Part shown: positions 1-8,616 of the stretch, piece by piece | Numbering within the stretch: position 1 is the first letter of the stretch | How the letters are laid out: every line of letters begins with the position of its first letter | Assembly (NCBI GenBank): GCA_965222655.1 | Contig: CBDCUP010000006.1 | Location: 434,001-498,000 of the forward strand | Length of the DNA stretch: 64,000 nucleotides | DNA from: CAUZIZ01 sp965222655 | GTDB taxonomy: Bacteria; Acidobacteriota; UBA6911; RPQK01; JAJDTT01 | Direction of reading: 5' to 3' | Notes under the pieces: generated by a model | The model's database searches: none | The model's input: only the letters and a program-made list of their open reading frames with translations | What the model was told of the DNA's origin: nothing | Program-made: the position numbers and the translations under genes

Positions 1-689
1 TATCGTGTGTGCTGGGTTGCCCTGGCCAGCGCCAAACACTCTTCCAGCGAGCGATTGATATCGAAGAAAACCACATCCGGCCGGGGCAGCATGACCTGTC
101 GGCAGGATAACTGGTCAAAACGGAATACGGCGTCCAGGAGACGGAGCTCGGTAGCTGTGAGTTCCCCAGATCGTGCGCCCAGTCGGATCATGGACAGGAT
201 CTCGGCTTCTGTAGCGGTGGCGGCTGGGCTCCCCCTGGTCAGCGAGTCGGTCAGCTTCTGGATGACCCAGATAAACGGATAAAAGACTCGCTGTAGTCCG
301 GCAAGTGGAAAGACGATCAGGGGCCAGAGACGCCGCCAGTGCACCGCGCCGTAGGTCTTCGGAAAAATCTCCGACAGCAGCAGAATAGCCAGCGTGAGTG
401 CGGCCGAAAAAGCGGGAACCCAAGCTGCTCCCAGGGTGGCGCTGGCATACATGCCGGAGAACGCTGCACCTCCGGTGTTGGCAACCGTATTCAGGATGAG
501 AATGGCCGACGTCGGCACGGCGATTTCGCGCTTCATCGAAAGAAAGCGTTCTGCCTGTGAACGCCGCCTCTTGGAGGAGCGCACTGCCTCTAACGAGGCT
601 ACTCGGGTAGAGTACAGCGTTGCCTCGAAGAGCGAACACATGGCCGAAATGGACAGCGTTAACACAACGACGATAATAAGACCCGTCAT
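1..689 (-). CDS. CNNM/CorC-HlyC family membrane protein (3' end truncated by window edge)
   Basis: Open reading frame on the minus strand starting ATG at 689 and running without a stop off the left edge (229 codons visible). An AAGGAG ribosome site lies just upstream. The first ~170 residues form a DUF21/CNNM transmembrane domain: an N-terminal hydrophobic helix, an ILNTVANTGGAAF helix and a LLLSEIFPKTYG segment, all typical of the family. The beginning of the cytosolic CBS-pair region follows (from about residue 185). Members of this family are linked to magnesium/cobalt efflux or resistance. The C-terminal CBS and CorC domains lie outside the window. Family assignment is firm; substrate is not known. 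Confidence 0.85.
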   Translation of the reverse strand, partial: MTGLIIVVVLTLSISAMCSLFEATLYSTRVASLEAVRSSKRRRSQAERFLSMKREIAVPTSAILILNTVANTGGAAFSGMYASATLGAAWVPAFSAALTLAILLLSEIFPKTYGAVHWRRLWPLIVFPLAGLQRVFYPFIWVIQKLTDSLTRGSPAATATEAEILSMIRLGARSGELTATELRLLDAVFRFDQLSCRQVMLPRPDVVFFDINRSLEECLALARATQHTR

Positions 690-997
690 CTAAATCTCCT
701 TGCAGCTATCGTACCCGAAACTCCTGAGAGGACCAGAGACAAGGTGGAATTGAAGGAAGTAGAACCGGTCTACAGCGCTACAACTGGACCCGGGAGTGCC
801 TCAAAATCGTCCCTACTAACACTGCTCAAGGCAATCTATTTTTGTCCTCCAAATACGCCGACTGGAAACATTTGCAGTGCAACAGGGGCGTCTTCTGTGG
901 GATAATGGCGCGGTTTTACTGAGATTTTCTCGTAGACACATAGGGTCTGGGGACTCAAACGTACGTAGTTGAGGCGCGGGGGAAGGGACATCTTAGT
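690..997. other. Divergent intergenic region, nothing recognised
   Basis: A 308-base gap between divergently oriented genes (CNNM protein leftward, glycosyltransferase rightward). Apart from the leftward ribosome site at its left edge and a purine-rich GGGGAAGGGA just before the GTG at 998, I see no gene, repeat or clear sigma-70 promoter. Confidence 0.4.
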
Positions 998-2041
998 GTG
1001 GATCTGTCAGAACTCCGAATCAACATAGTTTACATTCCTGGTACCGTATCCTACCTCTCTTGTTTCCCATTGAGCTTGATAGAATGGAGCGAAGAGTGTC
1101 GATTTCGACTGGTGTCCAACGGGTGCTCAGCGGACGAGGAAAACACCCTGAGTCAGTTGGCAGACTCCGATGGGAGACTCGAGTTCCTCTCACTTCAGTC
1201 CAACCAGGTGCTGAGTCACGGCGAGGCTCTAACAATCCTTCAACGCCAGGAGACAGACCGCTACTTCGCCTTTCTGGATTCCGACATCTTCGCCACAGGG
1301 GAGTTTCTTTCCGACTTCATCAAAGGCCTTGCTTCAGCTGATGCGGTCTTCTGCAGCCCATCGACCTGGGGCTACGGGGAAGAAACCGAAATGCCTTCCT
1401 GGCAAATGTGGGATTCGGGAGCCTATTCCACCTTGGCTGGCGGCACCTGCATTGGAACTACCCACTGTGCGGCCTACAGCAACGAGATGCTGGCGGAACT
1501 GATGGCGGAGTCGGGCATCGACTTGAGAAGTTACTACTGGCGAGAAATACCCAAGGCGATCCAGAAAGAGCTCACTCAAAGAAAGCAGGTCAAGGCTATA
1601 TTCGACACCGGCAAACTGGCAAACATACTCCTCGGCAACCGGGGCAGGTCTCTGGAGTTGGCAACGGCGCCTACGCTCTCTCACCTCGGCGGAATCAGTG
1701 TTTCGGTTCACAGGATGGGTGCCAGTCTACCTTCAGCGCTGGTGCGATTGCTCGGAGGGACTCTGGGACGGTACATCTACTTCAGGGCGAAGTCTGGACA
1801 GTTCGTAAGTCTTCGAGAGGTAAAGCTGGTCCGGCACAGAGCCCGGGAACGGCGAGCCAGCTCGGAGATCCTCATGCGGTCCTTGAAAGCCCACTTCAAT
1901 GGAACAATGACTCAAGAGGAGCACCAAACCGAGAGCACCGGGGCCTTCCACGAGCTCGACGCCCAGCTGGAGCAAGTCTACCAGAAATACCACGGTCGTC
2001 TCGAGTCCGTTGGCGCTCCTTTGCACCAAAGGGTCAGATGA
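998..2041 (+). CDS. Glycosyltransferase-like protein (GT-A type)
   Basis: 347 residues, GTG start with a purine-rich ribosome site about 10 bases upstream. The N-terminal ~100 residues look like a GT-A nucleotide-sugar domain, and the RYFAFLDSDIFATG segment (Asp-Ser-Asp at residues 94-96) resembles the metal/nucleotide-binding DxD motif. The C-terminal third is basic and lacks membrane segments, so the enzyme is probably cytoplasmic. It is followed four bases later by a sulfotransferase-like gene and lies in a surface-polysaccharide neighbourhood, which suggests it adds a sugar to an exported glycan. Acceptor and donor are unknown, and the family call rests on one motif and context. Confidence 0.6.
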   Translation: MDLSELRINIVYIPGTVSYLSCFPLSLIEWSEECRFRLVSNGCSADEENTLSQLADSDGRLEFLSLQSNQVLSHGEALTILQRQETDRYFAFLDSDIFATGEFLSDFIKGLASADAVFCSPSTWGYGEETEMPSWQMWDSGAYSTLAGGTCIGTTHCAAYSNEMLAELMAESGIDLRSYYWREIPKAIQKELTQRKQVKAIFDTGKLANILLGNRGRSLELATAPTLSHLGGISVSVHRMGASLPSALVRLLGGTLGRYIYFRAKSGQFVSLREVKLVRHRARERRASSEILMRSLKAHFNGTMTQEEHQTESTGAFHELDAQLEQVYQKYHGRLESVGAPLHQRVR

Positions 2042-2044
2042 TAA

Positions 2045-2975
2045 GTGCTCCTGACAAGCCCTGACAAAAAGACTCCGGTTTCCAACCCAACCATTGTTCT
2101 CGGAATGCACAGCTCCGGGACCACCCTGTTGTCACGCATCCTCTCTGAATTGGGAGTGCTCATGGGTGAGGACCAATCGGCGTCGACGAGCGAATCTCGT
2201 TTCTTCCTCAATCTGAACGAGGAGCTCCTCCTGAAAACCGGAGCCAGCTGGTATCGGCCTGCCCCCTTCCTGCGCCAGATGGATCAACTGAAGCAATCCA
2301 GGAAGACCGTGGAATCCCTGCGGGCGGCCTGTCTCTCTCGGCGCTCAGAACGGTTCCTTGGGCGCCGGCGCTGGCGAGAATACGGAAGTATTCTCGATCA
2401 ACCCTGTCACTGGGGCTGGAAGGAGCCCCGGACTTGTCTGACCTTGCCTCTCTGGTTGAAGGTCTTTCCTGCAGCCAAGATCGTTTTCATTGTCCGAAAC
2501 GGAGTGGACGTGAGTGACAGTCTGGTGCGTCGAGAAAAGAGGATTATCGACCGGCACTGGTTCGGGCGTGCCCGCTATTACCTGCGTTCGATGACCTTGA
2601 GGCATCCCTCCGCCAACAGCCTGAGTGGATTCAACCATACGGAAGGTTTCGCCCTGTGGGAACAATACATTGAGGCTGCTTTGGACGCGATTGGCGAGCT
2701 TGATTGCGACCACCTGACGACCCTTCGCTTCGGATCTGGTCCACTCACCAGAACCTCACCTGCGGACTTTGGCCGAGTTCGTTGGGCTCGATCTGGACCG
2801 GAGTCGTATTCGCTCTGCCGCAGAGAAGATCAGTCCCGGAAGGGGCTGGGCCTTTGTGTCCAACCCATCCCTTCGCAACTTCTACCAAAGCAGGAACAAG
2901 CAACCTCTGATGAAACGCTTTGCCTACGATCGACTCCCGGTGAGTTCATTCCACTCGGATGGCAAACCGGACTAG
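2045..2975 (+). pseudogene. Sulfotransferase-like gene with a frameshift near 2731
   Basis: GTG start at 2045. Residues 16-33 (IVLGMHSSGTTLLSRIL) match the 5'-phosphosulfate loop of PAPS-dependent sulfotransferases. A later IVFIVRNGVDVSDSLVRR segment (about residue 145) matches the 3'-phosphate-binding Arg/Ser motif. After about 2731 the original frame becomes low-complexity and Pro/Arg-rich. A different frame reads DLVHSPEPHLRTLAEFVGL and continues to a TAG at 2973-2975, the expected C-terminal helix pattern of the family. One inserted base (or two missing) therefore breaks the gene. It could be real decay or a sequence error. If intact it would sulfate a cell-surface saccharide, given its neighbours. 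Confidence 0.7.
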
Positions 2976-3004
2976 CTCCGCCCCCGGCTGCCGAGCGTCA
3001 GACC

Positions 3005-3183
3005 AATCGAGAAAGAAACCTCCGTCATCTCAAGCTACGAACATCGAGAGCTGAGTGACGCTTGTAGCACGGGCACTCCTGCCCGTTGGTGTCCTCGACG
3101 GGCAAGAGTGCCCGTGCTACAGGTCACTGCTCTGTCAGATACTGTCTCCTACACCTTCCCTCTGCCGATGAAGTTTCAGCTTA
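3005..3183 (+). repeat. R1 palindromic repeat, copy A
   Basis: About 180 bases nearly identical to 17947-18131 and to the reverse complement of 48639-48821. The core is a 59-nt hairpin (3063-3121) whose arms are TGTAGCACGGGCACTCcTGC and its complement. Copy A sits between the rightward sulfotransferase and the end of the leftward glycosyltransferase. Its last bases (TTA at 3181-3183) are the TAA stop of that leftward gene. Strong pairing between converging genes could also act as a bidirectional terminator. Confidence 0.9.
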
Positions 3184-4779
3184 GCGCCTCCGGAAAAGCC
3201 TCTGGTCCGGCGGCAGCCCAGCTACCGGTACAACGTCGAACTCATCGAGGATATGCTGCCAGACTAGAGGATGTGTCCTGGGGAACTGCCTTTCTTCCAT
3301 TCCATCTATTCGCTGAGTGGAGATCAGCGCCCAGGCAAGATTCTTCTCCGTCAAGTCCTCGATCATTGCCCGTTGGAGCTTCTCTTCGGTCGGGAATAGC
3401 GGAAACGGATCCCAGATGGGGGAGGTTTTGCCCAGGACCGCATACAGGCCAGGCAAGTTTGGAGCGATCACAATGTTCTCGGTAGGACCTCCCTCTGAGG
3501 ACAACACTTCCTTGATCTTCTGAAGATACTCGGACTTCTCGCGAGAGAGCCAGATCTGGTCATGACCGACCAAGGATCGTCTGAGTGAGGGCTCTGCCGT
3601 CGTCGCTGCTTTGATTTTTGCCCCTATCGGGTAGAGCTGCCAGGGAACCACGAGGACCGAAATCATCAGCAGAAAGGCGAACAGCACGGGAAGCAGCCGC
3701 CTCTGCTCCCCCAATCCAAAACCTGAGGATAAGGCCAGCAAGGCGAGCAGAAAAGGATGGGATACTTGTCCCAGGTGACCCAGGTCTGGGCGGGCGAAGA
3801 CATGGTGCAGAAAAGGCAAGCCTACCACGGTGGCTGCAATGAGTAGTGATCTACTGGCCAGGGCTCCGGCTCGGGTCCGTAGCGCCTCCACAACAGCGAT
3901 CAGATAGACAATTGGAAAGAAGACAAAGAGAAAGCTGGAACAGAATTGATGGAGCTCCTTGATGTCGAGCCCGGAGGGGAATCCGAGCATCCAGGGCCAG
4001 GCCACACTCTTGGGTAGAGTAGGGGATCCCGGCCCAAACAAGAGCAGAATCGACTGGATGAAACTAGAGAAGAAGCCCGGGACCAGCAGCAGCATCAGCA
4101 GCATGGGAGCATAGCCAACCGCAGTGCCCACAATTCCGGCTCCGAGACGCTTCCCCAAGGTCCCCAGCTTGCCCTTGCCTTTGAAGTGGAGGAACAGAGT
4201 CAGCGCCAGGGTAGCGAGAAAGCAGTAGAGGCCCAGGTTTCTTCCTACAAAGCCGGCGAGACCCGCCAGTACTCCACAGGCAAAGTGCCGGCTTGGCGAA
4301 GGGCGCTCCACCAGACGGAGGGCAAAGAAGATCGCGGCGACCGCCACCGTGTGCTCGTACACCTTGAAGCTGGGGAAGAACCAGAGATTCAAAACCAGTC
4401 CCACCAGGACCAGTCCCCATCGACTGCGAAGCACACGTCTTGCCGAGAGGAGTGCCAGGAACAGCCCTAACACCTGGAAGAGCGAGTTGGCGTGTCGGAG
4501 TCCCACGATGCCCGAGCCCAAAAAAGAGGCACAGCCGGCGGCCCACAGATATCGGCCTGGATCGTAGGAGCGAAAATCTCGGATGGGCACGCCACCTGCC
4601 GCCGTCTGCAAAGTGCAATACCATAAATGTCCCTCGTCACCCAGGTCCAGACCGACGTCACTCCTGGATACCGTGGTGAGACCTACGAGAACCAGGCTCA
4701 GAATCAGGAGGAAAAGAATCCCCTTCGCTTCCTCTCCTTCTCGCAGGGCTCGTGCAACGTTAGGCTCAATCTGTGGCAT
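3181..4779 (-). CDS. GT39-like multi-spanning membrane glycosyltransferase
   Basis: 532 residues if started at the ATG at 4779. The frame stays open upstream to 4860, but that extension is encoded by the R2 repeat and is unlikely to be native. There is a hydrophobic helix at the N-terminus, then an SRSDVGLDLGDEGHLWY stretch resembling the acidic, metal-binding first loop (Asp-Glu) of GT39/ArnT-type enzymes. About ten further membrane segments and a soluble C-terminal part of about 110 residues follow. Such enzymes use polyprenyl-linked sugars on the periplasmic face. Neighbouring flippase and glycosyltransferase genes support a role in envelope glycan assembly. Both ends touch repeats (stop in R1, start region in R2). 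Exact substrate unknown. Confidence 0.65.
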   Translation of the reverse strand: MPQIEPNVARALREGEEAKGILFLLILSLVLVGLTTVSRSDVGLDLGDEGHLWYCTLQTAAGGVPIRDFRSYDPGRYLWAAGCASFLGSGIVGLRHANSLFQVLGLFLALLSARRVLRSRWGLVLVGLVLNLWFFPSFKVYEHTVAVAAIFFALRLVERPSPSRHFACGVLAGLAGFVGRNLGLYCFLATLALTLFLHFKGKGKLGTLGKRLGAGIVGTAVGYAPMLLMLLLVPGFFSSFIQSILLLFGPGSPTLPKSVAWPWMLGFPSGLDIKELHQFCSSFLFVFFPIVYLIAVVEALRTRAGALASRSLLIAATVVGLPFLHHVFARPDLGHLGQVSHPFLLALLALSSGFGLGEQRRLLPVLFAFLLMISVLVVPWQLYPIGAKIKAATTAEPSLRRSLVGHDQIWLSREKSEYLQKIKEVLSSEGGPTENIVIAPNLPGLYAVLGKTSPIWDPFPLFPTEEKLQRAMIEDLTEKNLAWALISTQRIDGMEERQFPRTHPLVWQHILDEFDVVPVAGLPPDQRLFRRR

Positions 4780-4927
4780 CTCATCTTCGCGCCCTCTTCG
4801 GCCGCTCCTCAATCGCGAAATCCTCACCGTAGACCCGGCTACGCCTGCGGTTTCGCTCAATCGTTCGGGGCCAGATCCGGTGCAAATCCGAGCACAAATT
4901 CTACCAAGTTCTTCTTGTGCAGACCCT
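4745..4927 (+). repeat. R2 MITE-like element, copy A
   Basis: About 183 bases related to 39712-39894 and, inverted, to 61063-61245. It begins AGGGCTCG and ends GCAGACCCT; in the best copy (61063) the ends are 25-base terminal inverted repeats. No transposase is inside, so it is probably a non-autonomous element. It overlaps the 5' end of the leftward GT39-like gene, whose ATG at 4779 falls within it. Confidence 0.8.
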
Positions 4928-4999
4928 TACTTGAGCGTTTCCCGAGTCTGTTCGTCTCAGAACCCTGGTAGTATAGTTTTTCCGGCCGCGGTTCCCACG

Positions 5000-6304
5000 A
5001 TGAAAAGTTTCCTGACTTGGCTGAAAAAGCAGGCCGCAAGCCGGAGCTTTCTTTCCAATACCCTGATGCTCGCTGGGGGCACACTAGCCGGACAGGCTCT
5101 CCTGGCAGGAGTTCTTCCGATCCTGACGCGGCTTTATCCTCCTGCTGAGATCGGACTGTTCGGGATGTATCTCTCGTTCATTGCCCTCGCATCGGTGAGT
5201 ACCACCTTGAAGCTCGGCTCTGCCATCGTCTCCGCCGAGGATTCCAGAGACGCCGCCTACCTGAGCCTCGCTGCAGTGACCCTCTCCATTCCCATAAGCC
5301 TACTATTTTCGCTGATCCTCTTTCTGCTGATTGACAATGCTCTCTTGGGATTTGAAGCCCTTCCCACATATTCTGTCGCGCTGGCGTTTCCAACCCTGCT
5401 TCTGGCTTCGGCGTCCAAGTCTCTCAGGTTCTGGTTCATCCGAGACGAGTCTTTCGGAGCCATATCGGCAGAGCCGCTGTTCCGAAATGTTGCCAAATCG
5501 CTCGTTCAGATTGTCCTGGGTTGGCTGAATCCGGTCGGGTTGGCCCTGATGGCCGGAGACACCGCGGGTCGCCTCTGTTCTGTCACGCAATTGTTCTACC
5601 GATTCCGTTTGACGACCTCAATCTCTGCGCTGGTGACCCCACTAGATTGGAGCCGCTTACTGCGGGTGCTGCGGAGAAACCGCAAGTTTCCCTTGATCTT
5701 ATTGCCTTCATCCCTGATTGAAGCCCTTGCGCTCAGTCTCCCCGTCCCGCTGATCGCATACGGCTATGGCCTGGAAGCCGCTGGCTTCTTTAGTCTGGCT
5801 CAGCAAGTGGTAACGATTCCACTCGGATTCTTCGGCCGCAGCTTTGCCGATGCGTTCCACGCTCGGATCGCGGCCCAGGTGCGGGCAGATAGGGGAGGAT
5901 TGCGGGGTACTCGCACTCCACGGGCCCTGACGCTGTTCGCGATCGGCGTCGGCCCATCGATTGTCTTTATGCTTGTCGGCGAGGAGCTATTCCGGCTGGT
6001 TTTCGGCACGATTTGGGCAAGAGCCGGTGTTCTCGCCGGCCTGATGGCTCCCTGGGCGCTGGCGCGATTGGTAGTCGTGCCCTTGAGTCGAGTCGTCCTG
6101 ATTTTCAATCGACAAGAGCTAAAACTCCTCTATGACATATGCAGTCTGGTCGGTCTCGTCGTGGTCCTGGCTGTTGGGATCAAGCAAGCACCCTCCTTGC
6201 CCACAACAATAGCCTGGCTCAGCCTGACCCAGGCAGGACTTTGCGGCCTCTACTTTCTATTACTCCGCCGGACCGCTCCCCAAGAGGTAGAAATCGGCGC
6301 GTAG
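5000..6304 (+). CDS. Polysaccharide flippase, Wzx/MVF-type
   Basis: 434 residues from the ATG at 5000, chosen because the polypeptide then begins with a short basic amphipathic stretch (MKSFLTWLKKQAASRSF) followed by a GGTLAGQALLAGVLPILTRL helix typical of oligosaccharide flippases. About 12 hydrophobic segments follow, with the usual FGMYLSF region after the first helix. Wzx-type proteins move undecaprenyl-linked oligosaccharide repeat units across the inner membrane. The gene is divergent from the GT39-like gene, and both belong to a surface-glycan cluster. The specific glycan cannot be told. The frame extends upstream through R2, but that part lacks membrane character. Confidence 0.8.
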   Translation: MKSFLTWLKKQAASRSFLSNTLMLAGGTLAGQALLAGVLPILTRLYPPAEIGLFGMYLSFIALASVSTTLKLGSAIVSAEDSRDAAYLSLAAVTLSIPISLLFSLILFLLIDNALLGFEALPTYSVALAFPTLLLASASKSLRFWFIRDESFGAISAEPLFRNVAKSLVQIVLGWLNPVGLALMAGDTAGRLCSVTQLFYRFRLTTSISALVTPLDWSRLLRVLRRNRKFPLILLPSSLIEALALSLPVPLIAYGYGLEAAGFFSLAQQVVTIPLGFFGRSFADAFHARIAAQVRADRGGLRGTRTPRALTLFAIGVGPSIVFMLVGEELFRLVFGTIWARAGVLAGLMAPWALARLVVVPLSRVVLIFNRQELKLLYDICSLVGLVVVLAVGIKQAPSLPTTIAWLSLTQAGLCGLYFLLLRRTAPQEVEIGA

Positions 6305-6376
6305 ACTGACTTATTATCGAAAAGTCAAGGGATCCGAACACCACTTGGGCAAACTCACCGGTAGGGGAAGAGCTCG

Positions 6377-6622
6377 ATGGCCAGAAGTTCCGCCGACGCC
6401 CCGGGATTGGGGTTGCTGAAGGAGATCCTGGCCGCGCAACTCAGTTTGGGAGAGAAACGACCTTCCCCACTGTCTCCTGAAAGACTCGAAATGCTAGGCT
6501 CTTTCGGGTCGTACAATGAGCGGGAACCAGGGCTGGGCTACAAGTTGGCGCTGAAGGAAGCGTCGAGGAGAATGGAGGCTTTGTTTGATGGGTACTTCCA
6601 AGCAGATCTTGAACTTTATTGA
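6377..6622 (+). CDS. Small hypothetical protein, overlaps mmsA start
   Basis: 81 residues with an ATG preceded by a GGGGAAGAG ribosome site. The product is predicted helical with no signal peptide or membrane segment, and I recognise no family. Its last 35 bases overlap the beginning of the aldehyde dehydrogenase in another frame, an arrangement compatible with translational coupling. It may instead be spurious. Confidence 0.35.
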   Translation: MARSSADAPGLGLLKEILAAQLSLGEKRPSPLSPERLEMLGSFGSYNEREPGLGYKLALKEASRRMEALFDGYFQADLELY

Positions 6623-8057
6623 TGGTGGCTGGCAGAGGTCATCAGTCACCACGGCGCTAAGCGTGACGAATCCGGCGACCACAGAGGAAATCGCGAAGGT
6701 CCCCCTCTCGGAAGCCGCCGAGGTAGGACAAGCGGCCGATTGTGCGGCGAAGGCCTTTCGGGACTGGCGCCGCACACCGCCGTCCGAACGAGTCCAATAC
6801 CTTTTCAAGCTCAAGCGGCTGTTGGAGCAGAATTTCGACGAGGTGGCCGGGACCATCACCCAGGAGTGCGGGAAAACGCTCCAGGAGGCAAAGGGTGAAC
6901 TGCAGCGCGGTATTGAGAACGTGGAGCTGGCCTGCGGTATTCCCTTGCTGCTTCAGGGGTACAACAGCGAGGACATCGCCTCGGGCATCGACGAAACCAT
7001 GATTCGGCAGCCGGTTGGCGTTGTCGCTGCTATCACACCCTTCAACTTCCCGGCAATGATTCCCCTCTGGTTCACCCCCTACGCGATCGCTTGTGGGAAC
7101 TGCATCATTCTCAAACCCAGTGAGAAAGTCCCACTCACCCTGCAGAAGATCCTGGAGCTGGTTGAGCAAACGGGACTACCAAAAGGCGTTATCCAGCTCG
7201 TAAACGGCTCCAAAGAGACGGTGGACGCGATTCTCGATCATCCCCTGATCCAGGCCATTAGTTTCGTGGGCTCAACCCAGATAGCCAGGTATGTCTACGG
7301 TCGAGCGGCAACTCAGGGAAAGCGCGTTCAGTGCCAGGGAGGAGCCAAGAATCCTCTGATCGTTCTCCAAGATGCGGATATGGAAGCGACTGCACGGATC
7401 GTCGGGGAATCGGCTTTCGGATGTGCCGGTCAACGTTGTCTGGCCGGCTCCATCGTAGCGACTGTGGGAGCGGCTCACCACCCCTTCCAGGAGGCCATCT
7501 CGGAGGTTGCACGATCCCGAAAACTGGGATTCGGCTTGGACGAAGGGGTTGAAATGGGTCCTGTCATTTCCGGCGAAAGCAAGGCGCGGATCGAAGCTTT
7601 GATCGGGCAGGGAGCAGATGACGGCGCCAGTCTCACGGTCGATGGACGTCACCCAGCGGTGCCGGGCTACGAAGCCGGCTACTTCGTGGGACCGACGATC
7701 CTCAGTGACATGCAACCGGACAGCAGCCTGGTTTCGACGGAGATTTTCGGGCCGGTGTTGAGTCTGCTACGCTTCGCACAGGTCGACGACGCCATCGAGT
7801 TCGTCAACGGCGGAAGATACGGCAATATGGCCTGTCTCTTCACCGGAAGTGGAGCTGCTGCTCGGAAGTTCCGTTATGAAGTGGAGGCGGGCAATATCGG
7901 GATCAATATCGGAGTCGCCGCGCCGGTGGCATCCTTTCCCTTCAGTGGCTGGAAGGACAGCTTTTTCGGTGACCTGCACGGACAGGGCCGAGACGCAGTC
8001 GACTTCTATACCCTGAAGAAGGTCGTAGTAGAACGCTGGCCGTCGGAATCCCAGTAG
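6588..8057 (+). CDS. mmsA: Methylmalonate-semialdehyde dehydrogenase (CoA-acylating)
   Basis: 489 residues from the ATG at 6588, with GGAGG nine bases upstream; a TTG one codon earlier is less likely. The full aldehyde dehydrogenase fold is present: cofactor-binding AITPFNFPAMIP, LKPSEKVPLT and FVGSTQIARYVY, and the catalytic cysteine C284 in GCAGQRCLAGS. The QGGAKNP motif replaces the general-base glutamate region of non-acylating enzymes, which is characteristic of the MmsA subfamily. The enzyme oxidises methylmalonate or malonate semialdehyde to propionyl- or acetyl-CoA in valine, thymine or inositol catabolism. No other pathway gene is adjacent. Confidence 0.9.
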   Translation: MGTSKQILNFIDGGWQRSSVTTALSVTNPATTEEIAKVPLSEAAEVGQAADCAAKAFRDWRRTPPSERVQYLFKLKRLLEQNFDEVAGTITQECGKTLQEAKGELQRGIENVELACGIPLLLQGYNSEDIASGIDETMIRQPVGVVAAITPFNFPAMIPLWFTPYAIACGNCIILKPSEKVPLTLQKILELVEQTGLPKGVIQLVNGSKETVDAILDHPLIQAISFVGSTQIARYVYGRAATQGKRVQCQGGAKNPLIVLQDADMEATARIVGESAFGCAGQRCLAGSIVATVGAAHHPFQEAISEVARSRKLGFGLDEGVEMGPVISGESKARIEALIGQGADDGASLTVDGRHPAVPGYEAGYFVGPTILSDMQPDSSLVSTEIFGPVLSLLRFAQVDDAIEFVNGGRYGNMACLFTGSGAAARKFRYEVEAGNIGINIGVAAPVASFPFSGWKDSFFGDLHGQGRDAVDFYTLKKVVVERWPSESQ

Positions 8058-8293
8058 AAACGTCCAGACCACAGAGAATGAGTCGTCGGACTGCTGTGAT
8101 GGCGCACACAACAGTCAGGAGCCAGACAGACCCGCCGGAAAATGACCCTCACAATTTCGCTTCCCACTTGGTTGTTTGCAGGGCAGAGTTGTACACTTGT
8201 CGCGGAGCTTATGGGACACTCGCCTTTGGCGACGACGAGGAGAAGTCTCTAAAGCATCCAACCGAGTGCCGCCAGACGCTTGATTCAGGACGT

Positions 8294-8381
8294 GCCGGAG
8301 TGGTGGAATTGGCAGACGCGCTGCGTTCAGGGCGCAGTGGGACATAGTCCCGTGGGAGTTCGAGTCTCCCCTCCGGCACCA
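8294..8381 (+). tRNA. tRNA-Leu (anticodon CAG)
   Basis: Cloverleaf with acceptor stem GCCGGAG/CTCCGGC, D-arm containing TGGTGGAATTGGCAGA, and anticodon stem CTGCG/CGCAG with loop TTCAGGG (anticodon CAG at 8328-8330). There is a long class II variable arm (GTGGGACATAGTCCCG) and a T-arm GGGAGTTCGAGTCTCCC. Discriminator A and an encoded CCA end (8379-8381) complete it. The long variable arm and CAG anticodon identify leucine. Confidence 0.97.
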
Positions 8382-8616
8382 GACCTTTGTCGTCTGCATT
8401 CGATGGGAGAGCATGCGCTCTTCAAAAGTCGCTGAACTCTAGACCCAAAGTCTTCGCGGATCCCTGAAAGACTTGCCGTCGTGGGGGCTGCGCCGTCGGC
8501 GCCGTTTTGAGTCGGCAGCAGCTGCCATCCGAGCTCCCTCCGGCCATCTGGATAATAAGGTCGTATCAGCTGTCAGATCGAATTGACCCACGTTTTCCTA
8601 TCCACCATCTTTCCAT

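Noticed and set aside
115..639. 174-codon minus-strand frame
   Set aside because: It lies in the wrong frame of the CNNM gene, which is clearly coding in the frame starting at 689.
4583..4999. N-terminal extension of the flippase
   Set aside because: The extension reads through repeat R2 and lacks membrane character; the ATG at 5000 gives a normal Wzx N-terminus.
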